Source: Corynebacterium aquatimens (GTDB lineage Bacteria > Actinomycetota > Actinomycetes > Mycobacteriales > Mycobacteriaceae). From it: 64,000 bases of DNA. The notes below the pieces were generated by a model. It did not search any database, was not told the origin of the DNA, and saw only the letters and a list, made by a program, of their open reading frames with translations. Numbering within the stretch: position 1 is the stretch's first letter; each line of letters begins with the position of its first letter. Below, piece after piece: positions 9,181 through 17,441 of this stretch. The translations under genes and the position numbers were made by a program. Location: positions 868,001-932,000 of the forward strand of contig NZ_CP046980.1 in the NCBI RefSeq assembly GCF_030408395.1. Direction: 5' to 3'.

Positions 9181-10947
9181 TTAGCGACGGATTATCGCGA
9201 AGCCCCAGGGGTCCAACTTGGTTTCAGTGGCTCCGACTTCTGGGTTGGTGTAGGAGTAGAGAAGCTCGCCGCCCACGGGTGCGGTCACGGGTTCGTTGGA
9301 GAAGTTGGCGGCGAGGATAACCTCGTCGTAGCCCATGGTGAGCCAGCTGCCTGGGTAGCCGTCGCGGGGTTCGGGGGTGGTGCCGTGGTCGACGTGCAGC
9401 TCGCGCAAGTCGTCGCGCGCGAGGCCCAGCTGGCGGCGAAGGGTGAGCAGGACCTTGTAGGTTTCGTACATGTCAACCGCGGCGTCGTCGAAATTCCAGT
9501 CGATTTTGGCCGATTCGAAGGTGGCGGGGTCGGCGGGGTCGGGAACAGTTGACATGTTCCAGCCGTAGCGGGCGAACTCGTGGGCGCGGCCTTCGCGGGT
9601 GAGTTTGTTTAGGTTCTCGTCGTCGTGGCTGACAAAGAACGGGAACGGCGTCTGTGCGTAGGATTCTTCGCCCATGAAGATCATCGGCGTGAACGGGCTG
9701 AAGAAAATCACAGCAGCTTTCAGCGCGTGTTGCGCTGGCGTCAGGTTCATCGACGGCCTGTCACCGGCAGCGCGGTTGCCTACCTGGTCGTGCGTGGTGG
9801 TGTAGGTGATCAGTTTCCACGGCGCGATCTCGGCTAGGTTCAGAGCGCGGCCGTGGGTGCGGCCGCGGTAGTTCGACCAGTCGTGGCGGAAACGGTAGCC
9901 GTGGCGCAGGGTGTCGGCCAGGATCTCAATCGTCCCGAAGTCCTCGTAATACGCCATCGTTTCCCCGCTGACGACGGAATGGAGTGCATGGTGGACGTCG
10001 TCAAGCCATTGCGCGTCCAGCCCATAGCCGCCGCGGGAATAGTCGGCGATGATCCGCGGGTCATTCAAGTCACTTTCGGCGATGATGATCGGGTTCGGTC
10101 CGTTCTTTACCTCAATCGCATCGGCCACCAGGTTGATTTCCTCCATGATGGAGTACGCCGCCCGGTCGTCGTAGGAGTGCACGGCGTCCAGGCGCAGGCC
10201 GTCGATGTGGAACTCGTCCAGCCACTGCCGCACCGCATCCAGTACGTACGCGCGCACTTCATCGGAGGCCGCCCCGGACAGGTTCACTACGTCGCCCCAC
10301 CCCGTCGTCCCGGCGGTGGTATAAGGCCCGAACAACCCGTTGTAGTTCCCGTCCGGCCCGAAGTGGTTGAACACTACGTCCAAGAACACGCCGACGCCTT
10401 TGTGGTGCGCCGCGTCGACAAGCTTTTTCAGCCCCTCCGGCCCGCCGTAGGACTCTTGGACGGCGAACCATTCCACCCCGTCGTAGCCCCAGTTCCGGGT
10501 CCCGCCGAAGGGTTGTACAGGCATGAGCTCAATCGTCGTCACGCCAAGCTCAACGAGGTAGTCAAGCTTTTCAATGATCCCTTCAAACGTTCCAGACGGT
10601 GTGAAGGTGCCTACGTGGAGCTCGTAGATGACCTGGCCTTGAAGCTCGTAGTTCGTCCAGTGGTCATCGGTCCATTCGAACGCCGAATCGACGACCTCAG
10701 ACAGCCCGTGGATCCCGTCTGGCTGCCGCCGTGAGCGCGGGTCGGGGAAGGGGCCGTGCCATGAGGAGCCGTCGTTAAGCGAAAAGCCGTACCTTTGTCC
10801 GGCGACCTTGACCACGTCGCACGTCCACCACCCAGAGCGACCGTCTGCGCGCCTCATGTCGTGCGTCGTGCCGTCGACGACCACTCGCACGTCGTGCGCG
10901 AGCGGCGCCCACACCTCAAAAACTGCGCCTGAATCCACTGAATCCAT
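9181..10947 (-). CDS. treZ: Malto-oligosyltrehalose trehalohydrolase
   Basis: Cytosolic GH13 enzyme that releases trehalose from maltooligosyl-trehalose made by TreY. The 588-residue protein has an N-terminal beta-sandwich ending near GRSGWWTCDV and then a (beta/alpha)8 barrel: YELHVGTFTPSGTFEG, the nucleophile in GLRLDAVHS, the acid/base in IIAESDLNDPR, and TTHDQVGNRA. The start is the ATG at 10947. It diverges from the yigZ-like gene with only 24 bp between starts. TreY lies 1.4 kb away on the same strand, so the two pathway steps are clustered but not in one operon. Confidence 0.95.
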   Translation of the reverse strand: MDSVDSGAVFEVWAPLAHDVRVVVDGTTHDMRRADGRSGWWTCDVVKVAGQRYGFSLNDGSSWHGPFPDPRSRRQPDGIHGLSEVVDSAFEWTDDHWTNYELQGQVIYELHVGTFTPSGTFEGIIEKLDYLVELGVTTIELMPVQPFGGTRNWGYDGVEWFAVQESYGGPEGLKKLVDAAHHKGVGVFLDVVFNHFGPDGNYNGLFGPYTTAGTTGWGDVVNLSGAASDEVRAYVLDAVRQWLDEFHIDGLRLDAVHSYDDRAAYSIMEEINLVADAIEVKNGPNPIIIAESDLNDPRIIADYSRGGYGLDAQWLDDVHHALHSVVSGETMAYYEDFGTIEILADTLRHGYRFRHDWSNYRGRTHGRALNLAEIAPWKLITYTTTHDQVGNRAAGDRPSMNLTPAQHALKAAVIFFSPFTPMIFMGEESYAQTPFPFFVSHDDENLNKLTREGRAHEFARYGWNMSTVPDPADPATFESAKIDWNFDDAAVDMYETYKVLLTLRRQLGLARDDLRELHVDHGTTPEPRDGYPGSWLTMGYDEVILAANFSNEPVTAPVGGELLYSYTNPEVGATETKLDPWGFAIIRR

Positions 10948-10955
10948 AGTGCCAA

Positions 10956-10963
10956 CTACGCTA
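10956..10963. promoter_or_regulatory. Shared -10 region between treZ and the yigZ-like gene
   Basis: CTACGCTA in the 24-bp divergent gap reads as TACGCT toward yigZ (9 nt before ATG) and as TAGCGT toward treZ (10 nt before ATG). The two -10 boxes would physically overlap, so the genes may compete for polymerase. Confidence 0.35.
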
Positions 10964-10971
10964 CATAAGAA

Positions 10972-11628
10972 ATGGAATCTTTCGAACTACCCCGCCTCGC
11001 CGCGCCGCTTGAGCGCGAGCTGACCATCAAGCGTTCGCGCTTCATCACGTGGATCGCGCGCGCCGAGAGCGAGGAGGACGCGCGCGAGGTGATCGCCGCC
11101 GCGAAGCACGCCTACCCGGACGCGCGGCACCACTGCACTGCGTTCATCATCCACGCGGAAGGCGCGATGCCGATTGAACGCTCTAGCGACGACGGCGAAC
11201 CCGCGGGTACCGCTGGGATGCCCATGCTTGACGTACTGCGGGGGTCGGGCTTGGAGCACGTCGTCGCGGTGGTCGCGCGGTATTTCGGCGGGATCAAGCT
11301 CGGCACGGGCGGGCTGGTCCACGCTTACGGGGAGTCGGTGTCGCAGGCGTTGGCAGAGGTACCGCGCGCTAAAAGGGAGCTCCTTGAGGTGGCGGAAGTC
11401 GATTTGGCTTACGCGGAGGGGCCTCGCATCGAAGCAGCTTTACGACGATCGTCTACACGCATCGTCGACACCTCCTACGGCGAATCGGTCACGTACACAC
11501 TGGGGTATGAACCCGGGACCTTGGATGCTGTGAACGCGATTGTGGCCGAATACACCGCCGGGGCCGCCGTTGCTTCGCGAACGTCGGCGGCGTGGTTTGA
11601 AGACGGGGAGCGGGTGGGAGGCCTGTGA
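10972..11628 (+). CDS. YigZ/IMPACT-family protein (UPF0029)
   Basis: A 218-residue protein of the YigZ/IMPACT family. The N-terminal fold shows KRSRFITWIARAESEEDA, DARHHCTAFII, SDDGEPAGTAGMPML and ARYFGGIKLGTGGLVHAY, all strongly conserved in the family. A short C-terminal ferredoxin-like domain follows. Biochemical function in bacteria is not established; eukaryotic IMPACT binds the translation regulator Gcn1. A TTA-CGA-CGA codon run coincides with a CGTCGTAAAGC word at 11437-11447. Confidence 0.9.
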   Translation: MESFELPRLAAPLERELTIKRSRFITWIARAESEEDAREVIAAAKHAYPDARHHCTAFIIHAEGAMPIERSSDDGEPAGTAGMPMLDVLRGSGLEHVVAVVARYFGGIKLGTGGLVHAYGESVSQALAEVPRAKRELLEVAEVDLAYAEGPRIEAALRRSSTRIVDTSYGESVTYTLGYEPGTLDAVNAIVAEYTAGAAVASRTSAAWFEDGERVGGL

Positions 11629-11663
11629 CGGTGCGGTCTTTCGTGACTAAGCGGGTGAGCGGA

Positions 11664-11669
11664 TAGACT
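11664..11669 (+). promoter_or_regulatory. candidate -10 box (leaderless) for the membrane/S4 gene pair
   Basis: TAGACT ends 7 nt before ATG 11677, with no ribosome binding site between. Confidence 0.55.
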
Positions 11670-11676
11670 GGCGGGC

Positions 11677-11916
11677 ATGACTTTGCAGCCCCGACCAGGC
11701 AACCCGATCGAAGCCCGTAAACAAGCCGTGCGTAAGTACTCCCGCAACGCCGTTTTGTGGGCGGGCGGCGGCATCCTTGGTGGCGTGGCGGTGGGGCTGC
11801 TCACCTCCGTGGGATTGGTCACGGCGCTGGTGCTGGGGCTCATCGTTGCTGTTGTCGGTGGTGGCTACAACTACAACAAGGTTCAGCAGATCATCAACCA
11901 CCAGGATCCGCAGTAG
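11677..11916 (+). CDS. Small two-helix membrane protein
   Basis: A 79-residue protein with a basic N-terminus and two closely spaced hydrophobic helices rich in Gly/Val (about residues 26-44 and 46-63), then a short polar tail. No family recognised. The stop codon is immediately followed by the start of the S4-domain gene, so the two are an operon. Confidence 0.7.
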   Translation: MTLQPRPGNPIEARKQAVRKYSRNAVLWAGGGILGGVAVGLLTSVGLVTALVLGLIVAVVGGGYNYNKVQQIINHQDPQ

Positions 11917-12300
11917 ATGACCAACACCGAAGTGGGGTCAGGCCCCGTTCGTATCGACCAGTGGGTGTGGGCCGTGCGGCTGTACAAGACTCGTTCAGAG
12001 GCCGCGAAAGCCGTTCGCGCGGGGCACGTGAAACTCAATGGCTTATCGACGAAACCTTCGGCCCCCGTCGCCCCCGGCGACCGCGTGCGTGCCTGGAAGG
12101 ACTTCCGTGACTACGACTATGAGGTCACTGCGACGTTAAAAAAGCGCGTCGGGGCGCCAATCGCCCGGACGTGTTACATCGATCATTCCCCGGAGCTACC
12201 TCCGCGCGAGATCTGGTTTTCGATGCCACGGCGCGACCCCGGCGCCGGCCGCCCGACAAAACGCGACCGCCGCGAGCTGGATCGTCTCCGCGGCCGCTAA
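11917..12300 (+). CDS. S4-domain RNA-binding protein (Hsp15/YrfH-like)
   Basis: A 127-residue protein with an S4 fold at residues 10-70: RIDQWVWAVRLYKTRSEA, then AGHVKLNG and APGDRVRA. It resembles heat-shock protein 15, which in E. coli binds free 50S subunits carrying a nascent chain and helps recycle stalled ribosomes. The C-terminal basic tail (RPTKRDRRELDRLRGR) would favour RNA binding. A CGTCGATAAGC word on the opposite strand (12041) forces a TTA codon. The stop codon lies inside a 37-bp tandem duplication. Confidence 0.85.
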   Translation: MTNTEVGSGPVRIDQWVWAVRLYKTRSEAAKAVRAGHVKLNGLSTKPSAPVAPGDRVRAWKDFRDYDYEVTATLKKRVGAPIARTCYIDHSPELPPREIWFSMPRRDPGAGRPTKRDRRELDRLRGR

Positions 12301-12341
12301 CCCGCGCCGCGAGCTGGATCGCCTCCGCGGCCGCTAACCCG
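12268..12341. repeat. 37-bp tandem duplication across the S4 gene stop
   Basis: 12268-12304 and 12305-12341 differ by one base (T/C). The first copy encodes the last residues and TAA stop; the second is an untranslated echo containing a second TAA. Confidence 0.9.
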
Positions 12342-12395
12342 CAGCCCGGGCCGCCCCTTTCGCGCGGGCGAAGCGCGAGGGCAGCGCGGAGGCGG

Positions 12396-15035
12396 TTAGA
12401 TGCCAGCGCGGGAAGTTTCCAAGTGTTGGCTGACGAGGAGGGCGGTGGGGAGGACGTCGAGAAGCGATGCGACCTCTACCGTGCCCGAGAAGGTGCGGCC
12501 GGTGAGGCGGTCAGTCCAATCGCCCTCGGGGAGTGTGACGGTGGTGTCGCCCCAGCCGCCGCGGTCCTCGAGCATGAGGGGGCGGCGGACGCAGAGCGCG
12601 ATGACGGACAGCCCGGCGTCGCCGCGGGTGTCGGCGTCGCCGCGCGCTATGCCCACCAGGTGAGACTCCGCCTCGCCGACACCAAACACGGCCTGGTAAT
12701 TGCCGCCGATGAAGATGTCGGGGTACTGCCTGCGTAACGTGGCGGCTTCGTGGACCACAGCCTGCTTGACCGTGTCAGCCATCGACACGAGGTGCGGGTA
12801 GGTGGCGTGCGCGGCGGCGGTGGCTGCGGCAGCGGGGTCGGCCGCGGGGGCGGTGTTGGCGGCGTTGGCTGCGGCGGCGGGGTCGGCCGCGGCTGCGGTG
12901 GCTGGGTCGGCTGCGGCGACGGTGGCAGTGCCGGCGGCGGCGTCGCGCGCGGCGACGAGCACCTCGTACTGGCGGCCCTCCGCGGCCTGCTCTTTGTACT
13001 GCTCGAGAGCCTGTGACCGGTGCATGTAATCCACGAATCGGCGGTTGTCCGGGTCCACGAGAGATAGATCGATGAACTCTTGGCCTTGGTAGGTGTCGGC
13101 GATTCCCGGTCCGACCAGTTGTAGCAGCTTGCGGCCCATGGAAATTTGTACGGCGCCGCGGTGCATGTGTGCTACGAAGTCGGAGATCATCGATTGCGCG
13201 GGCCCGTCGAGCACGGCGTCGATCCAGTCCACCACGGCGTCTTCGAAGCTCGAGTCCGGGTCAAACCAGGACGTGTGCAGGCCCGCCTCACGCGTGGCCT
13301 TGACCGCGTACGCGTGGAGGCGTTCGCGGAGCGCGTCAGTGATCTCCCCGTCGGCGGGCCACACGCCAATGATGTTCTGGAACAAGAAGTGGGCGGTCGC
13401 CTGGTCGGGGGCGGGTACGAGGGCGGAGACCTGCCGCACGAGTTCGCTGAAGGTCTTTGGCCATTCGGTCAGCTCGATGATGCGGGCGCGGGTGTCTTCG
13501 CTGCGTTTCGTGTCGTGTGTGGTCAGCGCCGTCATCGCCTGCGGCCACAGGGTGCAACGCTCCTGCTGCAGCAGGTGGAACTCCGCGGCCGAGACCCCGA
13601 AACGGCCCGGCGCGCCGCCGACTTCCTGCAGCGCCACCAAACGGCACGCGCGGTAAAACAGCGTGTCTTCCACACCCTTCGCCATCACGGCACCGCAGAC
13701 TTGCGCGAAGCGCGTCTTAGCCTCGCCGTTCGCCAATAGCGCTGCGGAAATCAGGTCGAGCGCTGCGCGTCTCGACGGAAACCTTCTCACCATATCCGCC
13801 ACCACCGTGGACGTTGTACGGGACAGCGAAATGTAGTCCGCGCGGTAGACCGGCATCGCCGCGACGAGTTCAATCACCGTGGCGGTGAGGTCTTCGTCGG
13901 AGACGGTGGAACCTGCCGTCGAGAAGTTATCGCGGCGAATGGCGCGGGTGAGCCTGCGGATTTCCGCGGCGAGCTCGGAGCGGGCGACGTCGGCTTTGAG
14001 CTGGTGTTCCGCTGCCTCGATGGCGTGCTCATCCCATGTGGAACCCGACTGCTGGAGTGACAGCATGCTCATGGAGTCTTCTGCCTCGCGGGAGACGAAC
14101 ACCCCGTCGAGCTCGCGCATCGCGTCGTAGCCCGTCGTGCCGTCGACCGCCAAGCGCGGATCCAGTGGCTCGGTGACGCCGAGGATCTTTTCCGCGACTA
14201 GCCAGCGATCCGGCCCGATCAGATCGCGCAGGCGGTTCAAGTATCCGAACGGATCGGCCAAACCATCGGGGTGGTCCACACGCACGCCGTCGATAAGATC
14301 TTCGGCGATGAGCTGGCGCAGCACGCGGTGCGTGTGCTCAAAGACCAGCGGATCCTCCTGCCGGATGCCCGCCAGTCCATTTACGGAGAAGAACCGGCGG
14401 TAGGAAATTACCCCGTCGCGCCAGTACATGAGGCGGTAGTGCTGGCGGGAGTAGACCTCCAGGGGGTCGTCGTCAAGCGAGGCGAAGCTTCCTGGCGCCA
14501 GCGGAAAATAATGCTCGTAGTACGCCAGCACAGGCTCATCGATTTCGTCGAGGTGAATGAGGCGAAACGCCTCCTCGTCGCCCTCCTTGCCCAAAACGGG
14601 GAGGCCGAGTTTGCCGTCGGCGCCGTTGTCGGAGTGCCAGTCGATGTCGAAGTAGGACTCGTACTCGCTGCCCTGGCCGTTTTTGAGCACGTCCCACCAC
14701 CACTTGTTCAGCTGCGGTGTTTCTACGCCCAGGTGGTTGGGCACGATGTCGATGATGAGCCCCAGCCCCGCCTCGTGCGCGGCGGCCGCGAGTTCGCGCA
14801 GGCCCTCGATGCCCCCGATTTCCTCGTTGACAAGCGTGGGGTCCGTGACGTCATAGTTGTGGTTGGAATCCGGGTAAGACGTGAAGATGGGGGACAGGTA
14901 AAGGTGCGACATGCCCAGCGACTTCAGGTACGGCACCAGCGCGGCCGCATCCGTAAAACCAAACCCCCGGCCGGACGGGTCCGCCCCCGGCCCGCGAAGC
15001 TGGAGGCGGTAGGTGGAGGTAATCGGGCGGTGCAT
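12396..15035 (-). CDS. treY: Malto-oligosyltrehalose synthase
   Basis: GH13 enzyme that isomerises the reducing-end alpha-1,4 bond of maltodextrins to alpha,alpha-1,1, making the TreZ substrate. The 879-residue protein begins ITSTYRLQL, then LYLSPIFTS, GLIIDIVPNHLG, the nucleophile region DGVRVDHPDGLADP and LTTHDTKRSEDTRARI. About residues 690-745 form an Ala/Asp/Thr-rich low-complexity insertion (DNA about 12795-12960, GC-rich near-repeats) in an otherwise conserved C-terminal region, explaining the excess length. The start ATG has a good GAGGAG 5 nt upstream. A hypothetical gene lies 49 nt upstream on the same strand. Confidence 0.94.
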   Translation of the reverse strand: MHRPITSTYRLQLRGPGADPSGRGFGFTDAAALVPYLKSLGMSHLYLSPIFTSYPDSNHNYDVTDPTLVNEEIGGIEGLRELAAAAHEAGLGLIIDIVPNHLGVETPQLNKWWWDVLKNGQGSEYESYFDIDWHSDNGADGKLGLPVLGKEGDEEAFRLIHLDEIDEPVLAYYEHYFPLAPGSFASLDDDPLEVYSRQHYRLMYWRDGVISYRRFFSVNGLAGIRQEDPLVFEHTHRVLRQLIAEDLIDGVRVDHPDGLADPFGYLNRLRDLIGPDRWLVAEKILGVTEPLDPRLAVDGTTGYDAMRELDGVFVSREAEDSMSMLSLQQSGSTWDEHAIEAAEHQLKADVARSELAAEIRRLTRAIRRDNFSTAGSTVSDEDLTATVIELVAAMPVYRADYISLSRTTSTVVADMVRRFPSRRAALDLISAALLANGEAKTRFAQVCGAVMAKGVEDTLFYRACRLVALQEVGGAPGRFGVSAAEFHLLQQERCTLWPQAMTALTTHDTKRSEDTRARIIELTEWPKTFSELVRQVSALVPAPDQATAHFLFQNIIGVWPADGEITDALRERLHAYAVKATREAGLHTSWFDPDSSFEDAVVDWIDAVLDGPAQSMISDFVAHMHRGAVQISMGRKLLQLVGPGIADTYQGQEFIDLSLVDPDNRRFVDYMHRSQALEQYKEQAAEGRQYEVLVAARDAAAGTATVAAADPATAAAADPAAAANAANTAPAADPAAAATAAAHATYPHLVSMADTVKQAVVHEAATLRRQYPDIFIGGNYQAVFGVGEAESHLVGIARGDADTRGDAGLSVIALCVRRPLMLEDRGGWGDTTVTLPEGDWTDRLTGRTFSGTVEVASLLDVLPTALLVSQHLETSRAGI

Positions 15036-15084
15036 TAAAACTCCTCTGGGTATCGCGTATTAAGCCTTCCCCAGAGTAGCTGCA

Positions 15085-15738
15085 TCAGGCCGGCACACGC
15101 GCGAGCGCAACCGTGAGCGGGAAACCGTACGAATACTCCAGCGGGTCCGTCGGGCAGTTCAGCGGAGCGATTTCCAGCGGGTGGGCGTCGAACACGAAGA
15201 GCTCGCAGTAGTCGCGAGTTACGTAGAACAGCTCCTTTTTCGGCTCCAGCACGGTAGTGAAGTGGTTGTGCAGCAACTGGAACGTCTTCGGGTGCGCCAT
15301 CCACGATGCCGCGGGCCCCTGCGGTGCTCTCACCTCGAAGCCGCGCGGACTCTCCGGCCCGAACTCGAAGGAGGCGTTGCGCACCATGAACTCCGCCACC
15401 GACGCGGTCTTTTGGGTTTGCAGCAGATTCACGGCCGCGTGGTTCCACAGGTGGTGCGTGCTCAATCCGGTCCGCCCGACCTCTTGGTGGTTCAGGATCG
15501 AGCCGTCGCGCCGCCCGATCACGCTCACGAGGTCACGCGAGAGGCTAATGAACGCCACATCCGCCGTGTACGGCACCCCGTTTCGTCCGCCCGCATGCTT
15601 GACGACGGCCTCCCTCCTCGCCATCACCGGCACCACCGCGGCCAGTTCCTCATCGCGTGACAGGCGCCTCGTGCGCTCCGTGCGTCCCGTCAGTTCCCCC
15701 GTGGCCAGATTTTCTGGCTGCGCTACGACTGGTTTCAT
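15085..15738 (-). CDS. Hypothetical protein upstream of treY
   Basis: A 217-residue soluble protein of unknown function with no signal peptide or membrane helix. It has an Arg/Glu-rich N-terminus, a central segment with several His (THHLWNHAAVN), and a hydrophobic beta-rich C-terminal half (KELFYVTRDYCELFVFD). A GGGGAA ribosome site precedes the ATG at 15738. The 49-nt distance suggests co-transcription with treY, but nothing in the sequence ties it to trehalose. Confidence 0.7.
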   Translation of the reverse strand: MKPVVAQPENLATGELTGRTERTRRLSRDEELAAVVPVMARREAVVKHAGGRNGVPYTADVAFISLSRDLVSVIGRRDGSILNHQEVGRTGLSTHHLWNHAAVNLLQTQKTASVAEFMVRNASFEFGPESPRGFEVRAPQGPAASWMAHPKTFQLLHNHFTTVLEPKKELFYVTRDYCELFVFDAHPLEIAPLNCPTDPLEYSYGFPLTVALARVPA

Positions 15739-16046
15739 TGTTCCCCCTGTGTGTTGTTGTGGTCTTCGCGCGGATCCCCGTTAGAAGTAGCCCCGAATCT
15801 TTCGGTTCTTATCCGTTAGACTCCGCACACCCCGTCCAGGTTCCCTCCGGTGCGAAAAAAGTTTTCCCGCACCGGAGAAAACCCGGTCCCTGCGGCACCC
15901 ACCCAGTGCCGCGGGGTTTCCCCTCTGCGTGAACCCCTCGGGTGAATTTTAACCCGAAAAGCTGAACCGGGGCGCCTTAAACGGTGTTCAATTAAGGCGC
16001 TAGACTAATCCGCAACCCAGGAACAGACCCCACCCAAGGAGACACC
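15739..16046. promoter_or_regulatory. Structured 308-bp divergent spacer between the treY operon and bioB
   Basis: Contains three successive inverted repeats: a 10-bp perfect stem 15845-15854/15868-15877; a compound stem in 15879-15919 (AAACCC/GGGTTT outside, GCGGCAC/GTGCCGC inside); and CGGGT/ACCCG at 15939-15956. A TAGACT -10-like box lies at about 15815 upstream of the hairpins and a second one at 16001 downstream. The arrangement could be a structured bioB leader or a small RNA; I recognise no known riboswitch. Confidence 0.45.
15972..16006 (+). promoter_or_regulatory. bioB promoter with 9-bp palindrome (candidate operator)
   Basis: GCGCCTTAA (15972-15980) and TTAAGGCGC (15992-16000) form a perfect inverted repeat abutting a TAGACT -10 box (16001-16006), 40 nt before the bioB start. 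Corynebacterial biotin genes are known to be repressed by the TetR-type BioQ. The sequence is not an obvious match to the published BioQ box, so the regulator is uncertain. Confidence 0.5.
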
Positions 16047-17186
16047 GTGAGCACCATCTTGGAGATCGCACAGGAAAAAGCCCTCGTCCAAGGGATCGGG
16101 TTGAACCAACAGGAGGTCTACGAGCTCCTCACCATTGATGATGATCACCTTCAGGATCTTTTAGACCTCGCCCACCAAACGCGCATCGCGCACTGCGGTG
16201 TGGACGTGAGCCTGGAAGGAATCATCTCGCTGAAAACAGGTGGCTGCCCGGAGGATTGCTCGTTTTGCTCCCAGTCCGGCCTGTTTGAGTCACCGGTTCG
16301 CGCGGTCACGCTCAATATCGGTGAGCTCGTGGAAGCCGCCAAGCAATCGGAAAAAATGGGCGCGAGCGAATTCTGCATCGTCGCTGCGGTCAAAGGTCCG
16401 GATCAAAAGCTCCTCGACCAGGTTGCGGACGCCGTCGTGGCGATCACCAACGAGGTGGACATTTCCATCTCCGCATCCTTGGGCATTTTGAACGAAGACC
16501 AGGCGGCACAGCTCAAGGGCATGGGTGTGAGTAGGTACAACCACAACTTGGAATCGTCGAGAAGCTTCTTTCCGCACGTGGTGAGCACGCACACCTGGGA
16601 GGAGCGAAAGAACACCCTTGATCTCGTGCGCGCGAACGGCATGGAGGTCTGCAGCGGCGGCATCATCGGCATGGGGGAGACGATTGAGCAGCGCGCGGAG
16701 TTCGCCGTCCAGCTCGCCAGCGTCGAGCCCGACGAGGTGCCGCTGAACTTCCTCGACCCGCGCCCGGGCACGCCGTTCGCCGACCGCCCCCTGGTTCCGC
16801 AGGGTGAGGCGCTGCGCACTGTCGCTGCCTTTCGCCTCGCCATGCCGCGCACCCAGTTGCGGTTTGCGGGTGGCACGGAGCTCGCGCTTGGCGACGATGG
16901 GACCGAAGCCGGCCTCCTCGGCGGCGCCAACGCCATCATCGGCGGCAACTACCTGACCACCTTCGGCCGCCCCATGGAGCGCGACCGTGACGCCGTTGAT
17001 CGCGCAATGCACGCATCCGCGGGCCCCTCGTGCTGCTCTGCGGGCGCTTCTGCTGGCGCTACTGCGAACCCCACTGCAGCCGAAGACACGGCGGCCAACT
17101 CGCGCCTAAACCTGGGAATTACCCCCGTCGGCGAGCGGAAGAACACAGGACACGGCCCGCTGTACGACACCCTGACCTCGCTGTAG
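16047..17186 (+). CDS. bioB: Biotin synthase
   Basis: Radical-SAM enzyme that inserts sulfur into dethiobiotin in the last step of biotin synthesis. The 379-residue protein has the [4Fe-4S] motif CPEDCSFC (Cys-x3-Cys-x2-Cys) near residue 70, [22 protein letters not shown] and a C-terminal [13 protein letters not shown]. The start is GTG at 16047 with AAGGAG 6 nt upstream. The last ~50 residues are an Ala/Ser/Cys-rich extension that most BioB proteins lack; it contains a CC pair. The bsaP-like gene follows after 43 nt. The earlier biotin genes bioA/bioD are not in this window. Confidence 0.95.
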   Translation: MSTILEIAQEKALVQGIGLNQQEVYELLTIDDDHLQDLLDLAHQTRIAHCGVDVSLEGIISLKTGGCPEDCSFCSQSGLFESPVRAVTLNIGELVEAAKQSEKMGASEFCIVAAVKGPDQKLLDQVADAVVAITNEVDISISASLGILNEDQAAQLKGMGVSRYNHNLESSRSFFPHVVSTHTWEERKNTLDLVRANGMEVCSGGIIGMGETIEQRAEFAVQLASVEPDEVPLNFLDPRPGTPFADRPLVPQGEALRTVAAFRLAMPRTQLRFAGGTELALGDDGTEAGLLGGANAIIGGNYLTTFGRPMERDRDAVDRAMHASAGPSCCSAGASAGATANPTAAEDTAANSRLNLGITPVGERKNTGHGPLYDTLTSL

Positions 17187-17229
17187 GCAACACCTGCGTG
17201 TGTGCCTACCGCCTTGAGGAAGAGCAGCG

Positions 17230-17433
17230 ATGAAAATCCCCGACAGCACTGAACTCGCCGACGCCGTCCTAGCCGGCGACGTAGACCTGCCCCGCGACCC
17301 CGCGCGCCCCTACGACGCCCCGCGCATCTGCCCCCTGTGCCAACGGCGCATGATCGTGAAAGTCAGCCCCATGAGCTGGGAAGCAGCCTGCTCCCGCCAC
17401 GGCATCCTGCGTTCGGAGTGGCTCGAGCTTTAG
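17230..17433 (+). CDS. bsaP: Biotin synthase auxiliary protein
   Basis: A 67-residue protein directly after bioB. It has a Cys-x2-Cys pair (CPLCQRRM, residues 34-37) and a third Cys (ACSRHG, residue 54), enough to ligate an Fe-S cluster. This matches small actinobacterial BsaP proteins, which are known to support a class of biotin synthase. A GGAAGAG ribosome site lies just before the ATG. Assignment rests on size, cysteine pattern and position. Confidence 0.8.
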   Translation: MKIPDSTELADAVLAGDVDLPRDPARPYDAPRICPLCQRRMIVKVSPMSWEAACSRHGILRSEWLEL

Positions 17434-17441
17434 CTGTTGGG

